From Acanthosepion esculentum (taxonomy: Eukaryota > Mollusca > Cephalopoda > Sepiida > Sepiidae): a stretch of 64,000 nucleotides of DNA. The notes below the pieces were generated by a model, which had not been told where the DNA came from, made no database searches, and worked only from the letters and a program-made list of their open reading frames with translations. The translations under genes were made by a program, and so were the position numbers. Within the stretch, counting starts at the first letter, position 1, and the number at the start of each line of letters is the position of its first letter. Location of the stretch: contig OZ038480.1 in the NCBI GenBank assembly GCA_964036315.1, positions 10,511,203-10,575,202 on the forward strand, read 5' to 3'. Shown here piece by piece: positions 12,005 through 24,624 of this stretch.

Positions 12005-13022
12005 CACAAGCAATATCTGTCTATATTTCTGAGATGAGGTATTATGTACACTATTTACATTATTCGGACTATTGCCCTCACCTTTGTCGCCATATTTATT
12101 ACACCGTTTCGGCCTTTCAGTATCTGTCTATATTTCTGAGATGAGGTATTATGTACACTATTTACATTATTCGGACTATTGCCCTCATCTTTGTCACCAT
12201 ATTTATTACAACGTTTCGGCCTTTCAGTATCTGTCTATATTTCTGAGATGAGGTATTATTTACACTATTTACATTATTCGGACTATTGCCCTCATCTTTG
12301 TCGCCATATTTATTACAACGATTCGGCCGTTCAGTATCTGTCTATATTTCTGAGATGAGGTATTATGTACATTATTTACATTATTCGGACTATTGTCCTC
12401 ATCTTTGTCGCCATATTTATTACAACGATTCGGCCGTTCAGTATCTGTCTATATTTCTGAGATGAGGTATTATGTACATTATTTACATTATTCGGACTAT
12501 TGTCCTCATCTTTGTCGCCATATTTATTAGGTGCTTGGAATGTCAAGGGCACATGGCACAGTAGATAAAGGCGTTAGTTAGATCCAATGACAGGACCCAA
12601 AAGAGTGTGAGTTCAATACCTGGTTAAGGCAATGCAGAACTTTCTGAGGGAAATTAACAGGAGATAACTGATAACTGACATCAATTAAACATGGCACGTG
12701 GAACTAGAAACGTCTACGGCTGAAACGTTGTAAGAAATATGGCGACAAAAATGAGGACAATAGTTCGAATAATGTAAATAATGTACATAATACCTCGTCT
12801 CAGAAATATAGACAGATACTGATGGGCCGAAACGTTGTAATAAATATGGCGACAAAGATGAGGACAATAGTCCGAATAATGTAAATAGTGTACATAATAC
12901 CTCATCTCAGAAATATAGACAGATACTGAAGAAGGCCGGAGTGTATAACGGCCGAAACGTTGTAATAAATATGGCGACAAAGATGAGGACAATAGTCCGA
13001 ATAATGTAAATAATGCCACAAG
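12005..13022. mobile_element. PLE-type terminal repeats in head-to-head arrangement
   Basis: 12010-12530 holds about five tandem units of roughly 105 bp in one orientation (TATCTGTCTATATTTCTGAG ... ACGTTTCGGCC). 12715-13015 holds about three units in the opposite orientation. Between them are a tRNA-like segment (GATAAAGGCGTTAG ... GTGAGTTCAATACC, 12566-12625) and the conserved stretch ending in ATGGCACGTGGAACTAGAA. The unit at about 12925-12962 contains CTGAAGA, a GGCCG/CGGCC stem and GAAAC, which is the core layout of hammerhead ribozymes found in Penelope-like element ends. No coding region remains. It is interpreted as a non-autonomous or internally deleted PLE; compare 43500-44340 and 53757-54840. 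Confidence 0.6.
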
Positions 13023-13589
13023 CAAGAATTTGAACTCTGCTCATTCAGTTTGATTATCCAAATAAGACATCATGTCTTCCACTTATTAAGATTCAATCCA
13101 TAAAATCAATAAATATTCTCTTAAAATACTTAATAAAAAATAAAATTTTCACAGAAATGTCAAACCGTATTTTTTTCTTTTGAAGTTGTTGCATCAAAAT
13201 TAATAATTAATAAAATATTTCGCAAATAAGAATTAATACTAGAAATTAAAATACTATAAAAAATAACTAAAACAACTGATTAACAACAAAGCTGATAAAT
13301 AAATTCTCTTCTTTGAATACCACATTTGTTCCTTTAACTTTACTTTTTACAGCAATAAAACCCAATTTCTATGGATTTATGAGTTCAACTGGAAAAGCTT
13401 GTGGCTAAAGTTTTCAGACCTATGTGAGAAGCCCAATACTTTGGCAAATTCTCAATGGCATCTTACAGGTATGAAACGATATAAAATGAATCACAGAAAC
13501 GAAAAGAGAAAGTGCAGATGACAGCATCAGTGGACATGATCCATAGAATTTCCCAATATTTTACACTTTTTTAAATCTTCTGAATACGA
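13023..13589. other. AT-rich stretch, no gene seen
   Basis: No feature is recognised up to the start of the hAT relic. Confidence 0.5.
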
Positions 13590-14790
13590 AAAATCGCACA
13601 AAGGTGAGACACCTACTGTAGAAGGAACATTTAATGAAGAAGAAATGTCTACTCATAAGGAAACACTTTCTGGGGAGTTATCAACAGTTTGCCTCAATTT
13701 TACTCCTTTATCTGATGATATTTCTGAGTGGCCTTTAGTGATTTCTGTCTTTTTGTTGAACGTGGCCCTACTCAAGTATAGTTGGATGAACATCCTTACA
13801 AGGAACATAGAAGACGTTTCTCAACATGTCATTACTATCGGATAATGCCAAATAAGGAAAAAGTGAAGCGGTCATGGTTGGTATATTCTCTCAAAAGTGA
13901 TCGAATTTATTGCTTTTGTTGTAAAACTTTTTAATAATGCTGAGTCTTCGTACTCTCTTATAAAAGGAACAAATGTGTGTGAAGGTATTTTTAAAAAGGT
14001 GAAAGAATTTGAACATGGTAAAAACCAGAAACTCTGCTTGTCTGTGTGGATAGATCAGCGTTTGGGTTTGACGAGCAAAGCGATCATAGTTATGCAAGAA
14101 ATAGAATTTTTCTTTTTTTTGGAAATCCAACAATATTTATTGAACAAAGTAACTAATAATAACAAAAAAAAAGTCATTGAAGCAAAGCAAGTTCAGTCGA
14201 CCAATGATGACAATTCGAGAACAACAACGTAACTATAAACATTTTTTTCTATCCTCTGCCAGCCGCTATGACGGAGAAAGCATTACCTCGAACCGTCGCC
14301 AGTGAGACACGCTGCAAGAGCCACTCCGTTTTTAAAAAATAGCTAAATATTCTTCTCTTGCTGATAGATTTTTTTTTTACTCCTGTGGCAGTGGAGACTT
14401 CAGGGGTTATTGGCCCTCGTTCGATGGTGTTCCTTCGGAGGATTGGCGCGATTGCGTCTCGATTAAGAAGTAGAATTACTTCGGAAGCAGAAAGAAATTT
14501 ATAGGAGTGTGGTGAAGTGTTTAATCAATGTAAGTCTTTTGGACTGAAAGAAACTTGGATTTTCGTGGCAGAAATGACCATTTTAGTTCTCAGTAAAGTA
14601 GCAATTTTCTTGGATTGATAGAATTGATTGCAAAATAAAACTCTGGCCTCATCGAACTCTTGATTAGGATCGAAACTGGTAAACTGTACAATGATTATTT
14701 CAGTAAAAAATACACAGAATGAACTTATCAGTCTTATCTCAAAAATGATTTCGTCAAGAAATCTTTCCGATTTAAAATGTGCAAAATAGT
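13590..14790 (+). pseudogene. hAT transposase relic (TTF-type zinc finger and following part)
   Basis: Read across frames, the sequence gives DDISEWPLVIS near 13715. From 13845 it gives KEKVKRSWLVYSLKSDRIYC and FCCK, then LFNNAESSYSLIKGTN in a shifted frame at about 13926. WP...SWLVYS...YCFCC is the layout of the TTF/BED-like zinc finger at the N-terminus of many hAT transposases. Weaker matches continue to about 14790 (NDYFSKKYTE, ending in a KN..VKKS.RFK-like stretch). At least two frame shifts and several stops are present. The catalytic region is not recognised, so it is a decayed 5' part only. Confidence 0.55.
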
Positions 14791-14799
14791 TTGGGTTTT

Positions 14800-15480
14800 G
14801 TTTTTTGTTTTACGGCACATCAACCTCAATGGGTCATTTAATGCCGACAACTTTTTTTTCCTGCTAATATTTTTGTTTTGTCAAAAATCTATTTCTGTTA
14901 ATATTTTTTCCTCAAAAATGTATAGGTGGTAATATTATTTTTTTCAAAAAACGTATAGCTGGTAATTTTTTTTTTCTTCAAAAACTTATTTCTGATAATA
15001 ATTTTTTACAAAGTATTTCTAGTATTAAAACCTATTTTTATACTTTTATAATTCTTTTTGCCTCTGTATCGGAGTTAACTATTTACCCATAGCTGGAACC
15101 TTAACAAGTGCTACCACCCCGGGTCAGGGTGGACCTGGGAACACTAGCAAATAAAGAGGTGGTTCCACGCTCCTCAAAGCCGCCTGATCAGAGGCCTTGC
15201 TGTTGGATGTAGTTTATCGTCATACCCAGGACGCGGATGAAGTTTATCGTCATACCCAGGACAGGCAGAATAGTATTCCGTAATATTGGACTGGACTCCT
15301 AACATTTTTCATTTTGAAAAAAAATGTCTGTAATTTTAAGATATGTTTATTGGTGATAGTGTAACGATTCGTGAATCTTTCTTCGATTTAGGTGATATTA
15401 CTGGAAAGGGATTATTGGAGATTTTTTTGAATGTTGTTAAAAGGTTTGACATTGATTTATTAGACTGTCGTTGAGATTTA
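14800..15480. other. T-rich stretch with a 22-bp tandem duplication
   Basis: No gene is recognised. AGTTTATCGTCATACCCAGG plus AC occurs at 15211-15232 and again at 15241-15262 (period 30). Confidence 0.6.
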
Positions 15481-15548
15481 GTAGCGAGGCTAGGATTGTT
15501 AGCAATTACTACTGAGTAGTGAGTTCGGTTCTCATTGGGTGCCCCATA
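15480..15548 (+). mobile_element. SINE-1 fragment (tRNA-derived)
   Basis: GTTAGCAATTACTACTGAG and then AGTGAGTTCGGTTCTCATTG, with GGTGCCCC at the end, is the tRNA-like head of the SINE seen intact at 56952-57087. It is truncated and diverged. Confidence 0.65.
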
Positions 15549-16883
15549 AGAAGCAGTGATTAAATAACCAACAAGGATTGACATATCGTAAAATCAACCA
15601 AAGTAACCTTTAAATCTTCATGTCTGTTGTTGCTCTCGGCCTAATCTGTTCTTTTAGAATTCTTTCCCTTTTTCTGTATTTTTCAGCCGTGTATTTGTTA
15701 AAATTTTTATACGTTGCTTTTCTATACATTCTCTTGGCTTTGATGTACCTTGTGACTCATTATATGCCCAAAACATTTCACCTCTCTCGTTGGTTTATAT
15801 TAAGAAATGACACGAGGTCATTGCGTTTACAGGCGTCTGCGTTTGAATGTATGTAAGCATTGTTTGATATGTATAAGTACGAGCTAAAACATAATGGCCT
15901 TTTTCTTTTACTTTGCCTTTTTTTAATGATAGTAGTCAAGTAGAGGCATAGGGAAATTTACTGACATTAGAGCATCTTCTCCTTTTGTCTCTACACAATT
16001 TGTAGGGGGAAAAATAAATAACAACGTTATTGACAGTTATACGAAAATTATCTCAGGAAGTCCACTTCACAAATGCGATTTAACATAATTTTAATTGTAT
16101 TTATTTATTCCAGTGTGTGACTTAAAAAACAGTAAAATAATTAAAATAATCTGTCTAAATTTATGGGATGGGGAATTATCATTATTTACATTAATTGCAA
16201 TCAGACTGATGTCATCATCGTTGTTGTCATTATGACATTTTTGCTGTTAATTCCTCCGACCTTACTTAGTTATCTCTCGATTCTGTTAAACCTTTATTTA
16301 ATCTACTAGGGTAGAATATTCTTCTACTGTTATTGTATAAGGATTATCTTAACTTGTTCTTTTTATATATATTATTGCTAATCCTGTTTCCATGATTCCA
16401 GCAGTAAATAAATATTTGTTTAAATTTGTTTGTTAGTATTTACACTCGTTACATTTTTATACTTTAAATCAGAATGTAATACTTATGTCCGATGGCGGCC
16501 CATATGTGCTAGAATCCGCGTTGCTTTCTAAGAAACTCATCCTATAATATTAAACGTGACAGAATTGGGAAAAGCGAGAGATAAAGAGAGAGGGGAGGAG
16601 GAGGAGGAGAAACTGTTGAAGAAGGTAAAGAAGTAAGAGACCAAGAAAGAAAGAATAAATATGTATTACATAGAAAGGAGGGGAGGAAAATGGAAATAGG
16701 AAAGAAAGACACACATAGACTTGTTCGCTAAATATCAAGAGGCAATGATGAAAGATTGAAAGTCGTTTTGGAATGGGAAGACATAAAATGTGGTGTTCTT
16801 TATGGAGAGATAAAACAAAAGTAAGGTACGAAAGGATACAGTAGAAAATATCTGTTTTGTCTTTTTTTTTTTTCATATGAAAC
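15549..16883. other. Unremarkable AT-rich stretch with a purine-rich tract
   Basis: 16565-16700 is rich in GAG/GAA and gives a spurious minus-strand Leu/Phe/Pro frame. No gene is recognised. Confidence 0.55.
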
Positions 16884-17707
16884 TGTTATGGTCCAGCTTC
16901 CTTGTACCACGGTGATGGACCAAGGTAGAAACAATGAAGAATAACTCGAACACAGGTATCGAATAACACAGATATATATTACAAACAGAATATGTACAAA
17001 AGAAGTAGAAGTGTTAGTAAAAACAATCAGGTTAGGTTAGAGAGAACTATGTTGTCTCGAAGTATCACTATTCCAATGTCTTACTGTAATCGTCTGACGC
17101 CACTCTGTCTGTGACTGACTCAATGTGTGACGATATTTAACAACCCCCCCACACACGGGTCGAATGTGGCACAAGGCCGGTTTAATGTGGGCTTACCGAG
17201 CCCGTAGGCTCAGCCAAAAATATGCTCATTAGAACCCGTATAAACGGGTTCAGGGACTGTCTACCTCCCCGGACGAAACTTTGCCCTGCGGCAAAGCCCC
17301 GTCCGAGTCCCTCCCCGCCGAGACGGAGAGTTCGACAGCAAAGAACAGTCTTAACAACTGTTCCAGTCACGGGGTGACTGGATATTTAGCAACCCTCCCA
17401 CACGGGTCGAATGCGGCACAAGGCCGGTTTAATGTGGGCTTACCGAGCCCGTAGGCTCGGCCAAAAATATGCCCATTTACAACCCGTATAAACGGGTTTA
17501 GGGACTGTCTACCTCCCCGGACGGCACTTTGCCCTGCGGCAAAGCCCCGTCCGAGTCCCCCCCCCCCCCGGCGAGGCGTAGAGTTCGACAGCAAAGAACA
17601 GTTTATACAACTGTTCCAGTCACGGGGTGACTGCTGCTTCCTCTTGTGGAACAGTATTCATGAGGCACGGAATAGTCCATTCCTATTATGGGTAAGTTCC
17701 CATAACA
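16884..17707. mobile_element. Solo LTR, 824 bp, 5-bp target duplication GAAAC
   Basis: The segment begins TGTTATGG and ends CCATAACA, a perfect 8-bp terminal inverted repeat with TG/CA ends. It is flanked on both sides by GAAAC (16879-16883 and 17708-17712), a perfect 5-bp target site duplication. This is the signature of an LTR retrotransposon reduced to one LTR by recombination. Five bp fits Ty3/Gypsy or Copia types. The interior holds a GC-rich 250-bp direct duplication (separate entry), which contrasts with the AT-rich surroundings. No coding region is present. Transcription orientation is not decided. Confidence 0.8.
17131..17632. repeat. 250-bp GC-rich tandem duplication within the solo LTR
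   Basis: The segment starting GATATTTAACAACC (17131) recurs at 17381 as GATATTTAGCAACC and runs to the shared GTCACGGGGTGACTG. Copies differ by scattered substitutions and a longer C run in copy 2. Each contains short inverted repeats (AACCCGT-ATA-ACGGGTT; GTCACGGGGTGAC). Confidence 0.85.
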
Positions 17708-17832
17708 GAAACTAACCTATATTTATGTAATATTTTCATTTTTAAAAATAGACGAGCAGTAAAATATCGGAATGGATAAGAGAGAAACAGAAGAAACGCG
17801 TAAAATATGAAGGAAGAATAGAGGCATTAGGT

Positions 17833-18484
17833 CAGCGTTTCTCAACCGGGTTCCCCGGAACCCTAAGATTCCGCAAAAGGTCCCCAAGGGTTCCGCGAGA
17901 ACAGGTGAGATAAGCTAATGCAGTTTTGACTTTTTATTTAATTTCATATACGTAATATTACTAAACACACACAATATATTCTTGGTTATTGTAATTCACT
18001 TTATCAAATGACTGAAAGTAATATTTTCTTAATTTATTGGTTTACAGAACATTTTACCTTGATTTTTACCTTATGTCTTTTCAACATTGCCAGTAAAGGA
18101 TAAAAAAATAATAAAAACTGATGGAGCAATTATCTGTTTTCGTTCTGTTTACATTTATATTATAGGTATAGGTATTGCTTACTTATGTTGATTTTTTTAC
18201 GCTTGAGTTTAAAAAATTTTCGTGTGAATGAAAACTCCCTGATGAAGTATTATAAACGAACAGTATGAATTTTATTTATTATTACCAAAACATTTGACAA
18301 AGAAGTATTAATTTTTCCTTAAACCAATTAATCGAAAATATATACTATGATATTTACCACGTGAACTACGATGAAAACAAAATGAGAAAGATATGGTATA
18401 TAATTTTATTTTTGCTCTGGGGTTTCTTGAGACATGTCATTTATTTTAAGGGTTACGCAAGGGCAAAAAGGTTGAGAAATTCTT
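17833..18484. mobile_element. Non-autonomous hAT-type element
   Basis: The left end CAGCGTTTCTCAACC and the reverse complement of the right end (AGAATTTCTCAACC) are matching terminal inverted repeats of hAT style. The flanks CATTAGGT (17825-17832) and TATTAGAT (18485-18492) look like a diverged 8-bp target duplication, the size hAT elements make. The interior is AT-rich and has no transposase. Confidence 0.6.
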
Positions 18485-18720
18485 TATTAGATAACCGATA
18501 ATCATAGTTTTACGAGTTCAACTAGTTTTCATTATTAAATTTGACTAGGTTTTTCTTTCATATTATTATCGCTGCTTTTTATTTCAATGCTCTTGTAGAC
18601 TTTTACGTTCTACGAGATTTGAGTAAGCAATATGAACAAGAAATAAATAACCTCAAACAAGATTTGTAGTTGCACGCCATGTTCTAAGGAACTCGTTTGT
18701 CATGGATGATTCTTTTCTTT

Positions 18721-19560
18721 TTATGTGTCATGTCTTTTCAGGATGTATGCGATCATGGCTCTCCACATCCTCCTATCCCTTGTAGCTCTCAATAAGTTTT
18801 GTCCTTTTGCTACTTCACCCAGTCCGTGGTCTGTCATCCACTTGCTTAAGTCCGCTAGATATGTAATGCGTTGCTTTCTCTTGTCTTGCTTTTCCTCTAT
18901 TCGACCTGTGAGCATCAGATTCTCCAGGCCCTCTTTTCTCATTACGTGTCCCAGAAACTTCAGCTGCCTTTTCCTGATGTTAAGTATAAGCTTCCTCCTC
19001 GTATGTATCCTCTCCAAAACCACGCTCGGTCCCTGATATCCTCAGCATCCTTGTAGAATCACATCTCCGTCGCCTTGAGTCTCTTCTTCATCTTTGAGGA
19101 GACCGTCCAACATTCGCTGCCCTAAAGAAAGACACATGTCATGTAACAGCTCAGTACTCGTTTTTTTTCTTTTTTTTTTTTTTTTTTGTTACCAAAGAGA
19201 TCCTCCTGTGTTATATTCTGCAATACTCTGCTCGGCTTTTGGAATGCGTCCTTGGCCATCCCAATACGTCTACGAATCTCAGTGTCGCACTTGCCGTCCT
19301 CTGTCAAAACACTACCCAGATATTTAAACTTCCGCACCTGCTTGATTCTAGTGTCCCCAACCTGCAAATCGCATTTCGGGCTCATCCTTTTACTGATGAC
19401 CATGCATTCCATCTTCTTGTAGTTTATGCTTAGCCCCTTCTCTTCACTCTCCTTCGCTAGCTTCTGTAGGAGGTTTTGTAATTTCTTTTCTGTGTCTGCT
19501 ATCAGTACTGTGTCATTTGAGTATCTTATGATGCCCAAAATCACCAGGCAAAATTTATCT
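18721..19560 (-). pseudogene. RTE-clade LINE reverse transcriptase relic
   Basis: Minus-strand C-terminal half of a non-LTR RT. 19122-19568 encodes IRYSNDTVLIADTEKKLQNL (YSND where YADD is expected, so the catalytic motif is changed), then GLSINYKKMECMVIS and FKYLGSVLTEDGKCD. After a T-rich insertion near 19160-19190, 18721-19023 encodes RKRQLKFLGHVMRKEGLENL and ends in RDRRMWRAMIAYILK. The last block has the DREAWR style of RTE elements. A poly-T tract and frame breaks separate the two parts. Another copy of the same family is at 42292-43310 (minus), and 50690-52320 holds a rearranged one. Confidence 0.75.
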
Positions 19561-19569
19561 TGAATCATA

Positions 19570-20110
19570 TAAACTACCTTATCTGATTATTTTCCATATC
19601 ATATTATTTGTCTACTGATTAATAACAGGCGTAATAGCCATAAGTTGTCCTAATTTCTTAGTCGGAGCATTTTTTTAGCGTTAATATTGACGTGTTTATC
19701 ATTAGAATAGTGTTTTATCTCCTCACCGACTTAAAGATCACAAATTTATGTAAAAACGATTTTCTCGTATCTTTCAAAAGCAGCAGAAATAATAAAAGAC
19801 AAAATAGTCAAATTAAGAGTAGTTTTTTAAATGTGACTGACTAGAAACTAAGAATACAATGAAGAAAAAAAGAAGCCCGTTGAAACGTATGGGCGATGAA
19901 ACACGAAAGTGAAATGAAAGTATTGCTCGCAGTTGAAAACCTTTATGTCAAAGAGTTTTCTCTATGAGAGACAAGCCTTGAAACATGTGACCTTTTAACC
20001 ATAATATCACTTACGATACACCATACTAAAAAAATATAACATTTTGAAGCACAAAAAATCTTTAATTATGGTAAAAGATTTGGAAGTATAATTTGTATTA
20101 AGATTTTAGT
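19570..20110. other. AT-rich stretch, no gene seen
   Basis: Nothing recognised. Confidence 0.5.
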
Positions 20111-20114
20111 TTCC

Positions 20115-20570
20115 GCTTAGTAAATATAGTCTTCAATTAATAACTTAATAACTTACCCCGTAATCTGTTTGGAAAATTTTTTAAATATTTTTTAAACTTA
20201 AAATGAAAACAATTCTTGAAAAATTAAAGATAAATGCAAACAATTCTTGTAAAAATGAATTATTCATCGATTTTTTTTCTTTAGACTATAATGTCCTTAA
20301 TGTATTCATAAAAGCCTATCTATATAACAGTTTAATTGCATTTTTTATTTTACGATTTGGAGCAGATTTTTAAAAAGTTAGGAGTAGTTATGAAAAAAAT
20401 GATGATTTACTTTCTCCAAGGAGTCCTGCTTATAAGTAATATAAAACAATTTGCGAACTGTTTGAAAGTCTAGAAAATTTCATAAAATTTAGTTATGGAG
20501 GGTGGGGTAACAGGTGTAAAAAAATATTTTACCAAGATTTTCTAAAAATAAAAATTTCAAAAATAAATTC
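20115..20570 (+). repeat. Dispersed AT-rich repeat R1, copy 1
   Basis: This matches 46312-46765 in the same orientation and order: GCTTAGTAAATATAG at the start, TTTTTTATTTTACGATT, AATGATGATTTA-TTCTCCAAGG, ATTTCATAAAATT, GGGTAACAG-TGTAAAAAAATA and AGATTTTCTAAAAA. The copies are clearly related but diverged. No coding content is present and the family is not identified. Confidence 0.7.
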
Positions 20571-23030
20571 ATTCATTTTTTTAATAAGTCCTGAAAGTTT
20601 CATTAAAATCAGACAATTATTTGATATTTGCAAGAATTTTCAAATTAATGCGTTTTACACTGGAAACTGCTACACTAAAAATGTCCATTACCACAAGTCT
20701 TACAAAGTTGACAAAAAAAACGAAATTTTTTAGCCAAATTTAGAAGTTGTTAGAAAGGAGGAAAATTGAAAAAAAAAAATAATTAAAAAATACTTTGTTC
20801 TTTCCTCTTAATAATAACATAAACATTTTGTTTTTATTAAGTTTGGGGCTTTTTATCATCATGTCATACTGTTTTTTTAGCGAATTATTATAGGTACTTA
20901 ATTAAAACAGTACTCAATAGCAGTTATTTCATTTTAGTCCAGTTGCACAGAATTAAGTGGAGTCCAAATGCTACTTACTTTCAGCAATACGAAGCGTATG
21001 TGTAATCTTAGTATGGCATATATTTAATTGTATTTGATTACCTCGGAAATGGACGAAGCTCAAAGAACTATGGACACATGAGAAGATTGCAGTAGAACAA
21101 ACCATTTCCTGGTATCACAGTATTTGAAAATATGCCTGCATACAGAAGCCAGTATATATTTCTGTTCAATGATGCCAACAAAGTGAAAATTGTAAACTTT
21201 ACTTTATTATACTTTACTTTTGATGGACTTAGCATTGACAGCGATAGGAATATTTTCATCGACTTATCCATATATAACATTTTATTTGGTACTTAATATT
21301 TCGAAATATACTATGTTATTTCTCAGATCATGAGCTCTAATGTAAACTTCCAAATTATGACTTTCCCCCTCGGCTTTAAAAGCTTAATTCAAAAATGCAG
21401 GCAATTTTGGACATGTGTGACTAACCCACTAAGTTTCCCTGCTGATACAAAACTCACTTTCTGCAACTATAATTTTTCAAGGGTCTACTAACTGCTAATA
21501 GTTTACCACAAGCAACATTGACTCACACGACAACCCATTCAACAACAGACGCTTCCACAACTACGTTGACCTACTGACCTTGAATAAGTCAGAAACTTAG
21601 CAACACCCTTGCTGTCATTCTCTAAAACACACGTTTTTGTAAATTTAGCAACAATTATAAGAACTTACTTTCTTATGAAAAGTGTTTCTCTACCTAGCTT
21701 AATTTCCAAGCGCTCAAAAGAATATTTTGAGCAAGCCTCCATACCCTTTTCCGTTTCACATTGTAAATAAATAATTTTTTCTATTTCAATTTTACACTGA
21801 GTCAATCCTTTTTTTTATTGTGCGCCTAAAAATTAAATTATTTTTACTATATTGGAAAATACCCATAATATTGCTTTTAACATTTTGTCTTATATTTCAC
21901 AACTTCAGAGTTCATTCAAAATTCTTTATTTTTGTATATAATATACATATTTTATACATAAACCGGTTACTGTATGATAATAAAGGTTTAACAATCTACA
22001 TTTCAAATCTCATCCTTTTCTCTCCTCATTTAATGCGTTACTGATAGGTGCGAATAAAGACGCCTCATTGAAGGACTCGTTTTCTTTGCTATCCCAATTT
22101 TTAGCGCCAACTGCTGTTGCTAAAACTTGAATTTTATACTAAATACACGTAGAATTTATAAAATATTTGTCGTAAAAAATTGCTTGTGGACAATATTGAG
22201 TGAAATTTCTATAAATTAGGCAATATTTCCACTCCAGGCTAAAAGAATTCAAACTGAAGCATTCTTGACATATTTTTACATTCTGTCTATAATTTGTTAT
22301 TCATTCCGATATGATATTTTACATAATGTTGATAAGCGACTGGAAAGAATACAGAGAAAAATGGTCAATTACAAATAATATTTTAATTATTTGAAAAATT
22401 TCTAGGCAATTTTTCAGTTAGTTTTGAAGAAATTAAAAACCAAATAGGGATTAACCTCAGAGATTTTTTTGAAATTCTTAATTTTTTTTCTGTCTTAAGT
22501 CATTTCAGAATTTCTTGTAATTTACTGATTTTCCATTCCAAAAGCATTGAAGTGAATGACACAAAAGATTATTTGCAGTTTTAAATATATTTTCTAATGC
22601 AAACATTGACCAACATATTGGTAAGGTCAAAAAAATCCGGATAACTTAGGTTAGTTCCGCATAAGAGTGGGCACCCATTTAGGACCAAACTCATTACAGT
22701 ATGAGTATGAATTTACGAAACTTGATTTACTCTGGTACAAGGCCATAATTCGATTGGAATATTCACATTATTGAAAGGATCTTTCTTTTTGTCTACTTTA
22801 GTTTATTTCTTAACTGTTTGACTAAAAAACTATTAATGCAAATCTCACTTTTCAGAAACTTATGATATTTCTTTATTCACTAAAAATTCCAGTCGCAAAT
22901 TTCATTCACTTCATGAAATTTACAGAAAGTCTATGTCGTCTTGTAAAATAGAGGCCAAAAAGTTAATCTCTCTGAGCATTACCACTGTAGTGAGTTTGTG
23001 CTGTTCCTCATTTTATTTTCCATACACACA
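20571..23030. other. AT-rich stretch, no gene seen
   Basis: A weak RT-C-terminus-like peptide (KRLERIQRKMV) can be read near 22330-22365 but is not enough for a call. Nothing else is recognised. Confidence 0.5.
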
Positions 23031-23039
23031 ATAAAAATT

Positions 23040-23755
23040 AATTCACACCACGGGTATCAAAAAAATATAAACTGCGCGGGAATTCACTCCTCACCAAACC
23101 CTGTGGGGTCAAAAACAAGAACGGCGCACCCAAAAGTTCGGACGTAGTGAAAAGCACACCACGTGGTAAAAAAATATGATTTATTGACCAATCAGGGCTC
23201 GACATAAGAAACCCATTTCTTAATCTCCCCGGAGCCTCATCATTCAGATATAAGGAAGGTAGAAACTCTCATCAGACCAGAGGGAGAACAGCGACAAGCC
23301 GACATCAAAGCGACACGGACAGTTCCGAACACACACACACACACACAGAGAATTCAGCAGTTCACACAACAGGCAGTATCGCGTATCAGTGAACATTCCT
23401 TCACCCTCTCTTTCTTTCATCTCGCTCGCTACACATCGTCCTACCTTTTCCCTCTCACATTCCCAGTGCCTTTCTTTCTCCTTTTCTTCCACTGCTTTAC
23501 GGACAATTTCATTTTTGTACCAAAAAAATAATTCTTATATTTTTTTTTTTACGAAAATAAACAAAAGTTTATTTTGCTTTATTTGTAGTGTATTTTCTTT
23601 TTATTATTTGTCTGAGAGACTTCTTTGCACCCTCTACACCATCCTCAACAGATTCCCTCTTTTTGCCCCCCCCCAACAAGTTTAATTTACACTTGATGTC
23701 CGCCACTTGCGGCTTTGTGTCAGATAAACTTTGGTAATTATCAGCTTTTTCGTGA
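23040..23755 (+). promoter_or_regulatory. LTR-like or promoter-like segment
   Basis: Less AT-rich than its surroundings. It contains GACCAATCAGGG near 23186 (CCAAT box), a TATA-like AGATATAAGG near 23247 about 60 bp downstream, an (AC)n run at 23322-23346 and an AAAATAAAC signal near 23555. It stops near TTTTCGTGACA (23755). This layout fits an LTR read on the plus strand, but no matching TG start or target duplication was found. Confidence 0.3.
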
Positions 23756-23919
23756 CACCCTATAAAATAGAGATTAGAAAGTTAATTTTGCAGATTTCTA
23801 CCGTCCTAAGTTTATACCACGCCGGGCGTTCCACTGTTGTGCCATATGTTTAGTAAATACCTATTTTGGGTCGCTTGCTGTAGATTAAATGTTTAGAATG
23901 TAGTCGGTGTGATCACTAT

Positions 23920-24095
23920 TAATGTCCTTGTGCCAGACAAAACTAAGATTAAATATCAGGTAGGATGATTCACTGTATAATAATAATTATATTAAATTAT
24001 TTGCATAAACTAGTACATATATAGTGAGTTCGATCCTCATAGGACGAGTTATAGTTGCGGCCTTTTGCCAGACTAAGCTAAGTTTAGTAAACATT
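23920..24095 (+). mobile_element. Degraded SINE-1 fragments
   Basis: TAGTGAGTTCGATCCTCA near 24022 is the B-box region of SINE-1. GGCCTTTTGCCAGACTAAGC after it, and a similar GTCCTTGTGCCAGAC at about 23928, are its tail. Two old partial copies are likely. Confidence 0.5.
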
Positions 24096-24624
24096 TAAGC
24101 ATTACATGCTATACTTTATATAATCAGTCAATTGACCACAACCAAATGCATTACCAGTAATGGAAATTTTATTTCTTTTTTTCTTTTTTATTCTCACAAA
24201 TCGGATTTAACTGTCTCTGGATACAAGCGATATCAGTTTCCAGATTCCCCGAAGCTGTCTCAATTGTTGCAACAGACACGTATCCCTTTATTAATCTGCA
24301 TGTCTTTCCATGGCTACGACTACGAAGTTCAACTACAGCTGTTATCAGAATATATTGGATAGAGTTACTACTACTTTGCCATTTTGAATCTCGTTACTTG
24401 TGAGTTGGCTAGCTTGATAAAACAGTTCTCGGTTCCATAGTTATTGCTGATAATAGAAATATTTTTTTTAACTTTTCACGAGAAAAATCATCGCTTAGCA
24501 TACCACTTATATATCTCGGAGGAAGTTGATAGTTTATTATATGAGCTTTGAATTGAAGTGACGATGGTTTTGTTTTAATATATTTTCTTATTCGCCCCTG
24601 GCACTTTGTTTTTAAACAAATACA

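Noticed and set aside
12010..12530. Regular repeats like a CRISPR array
   Set aside because: Units of about 105 bp follow each other without spacers, the DNA is eukaryotic, and the units match PLE terminal repeats elsewhere in the window.
16550..16876. 108-codon minus-strand frame
   Set aside because: Product of a purine-rich tract giving Leu/Phe/Pro runs.
22250..22590. RT C-terminus-like peptide KRLERIQRKMV
   Set aside because: Too short and degenerate; stops on both sides.
23260..23290. Hammerhead core on the minus strand (CTGATGAGAG)
   Set aside because: No paired stem II followed by GAAA; chance match.
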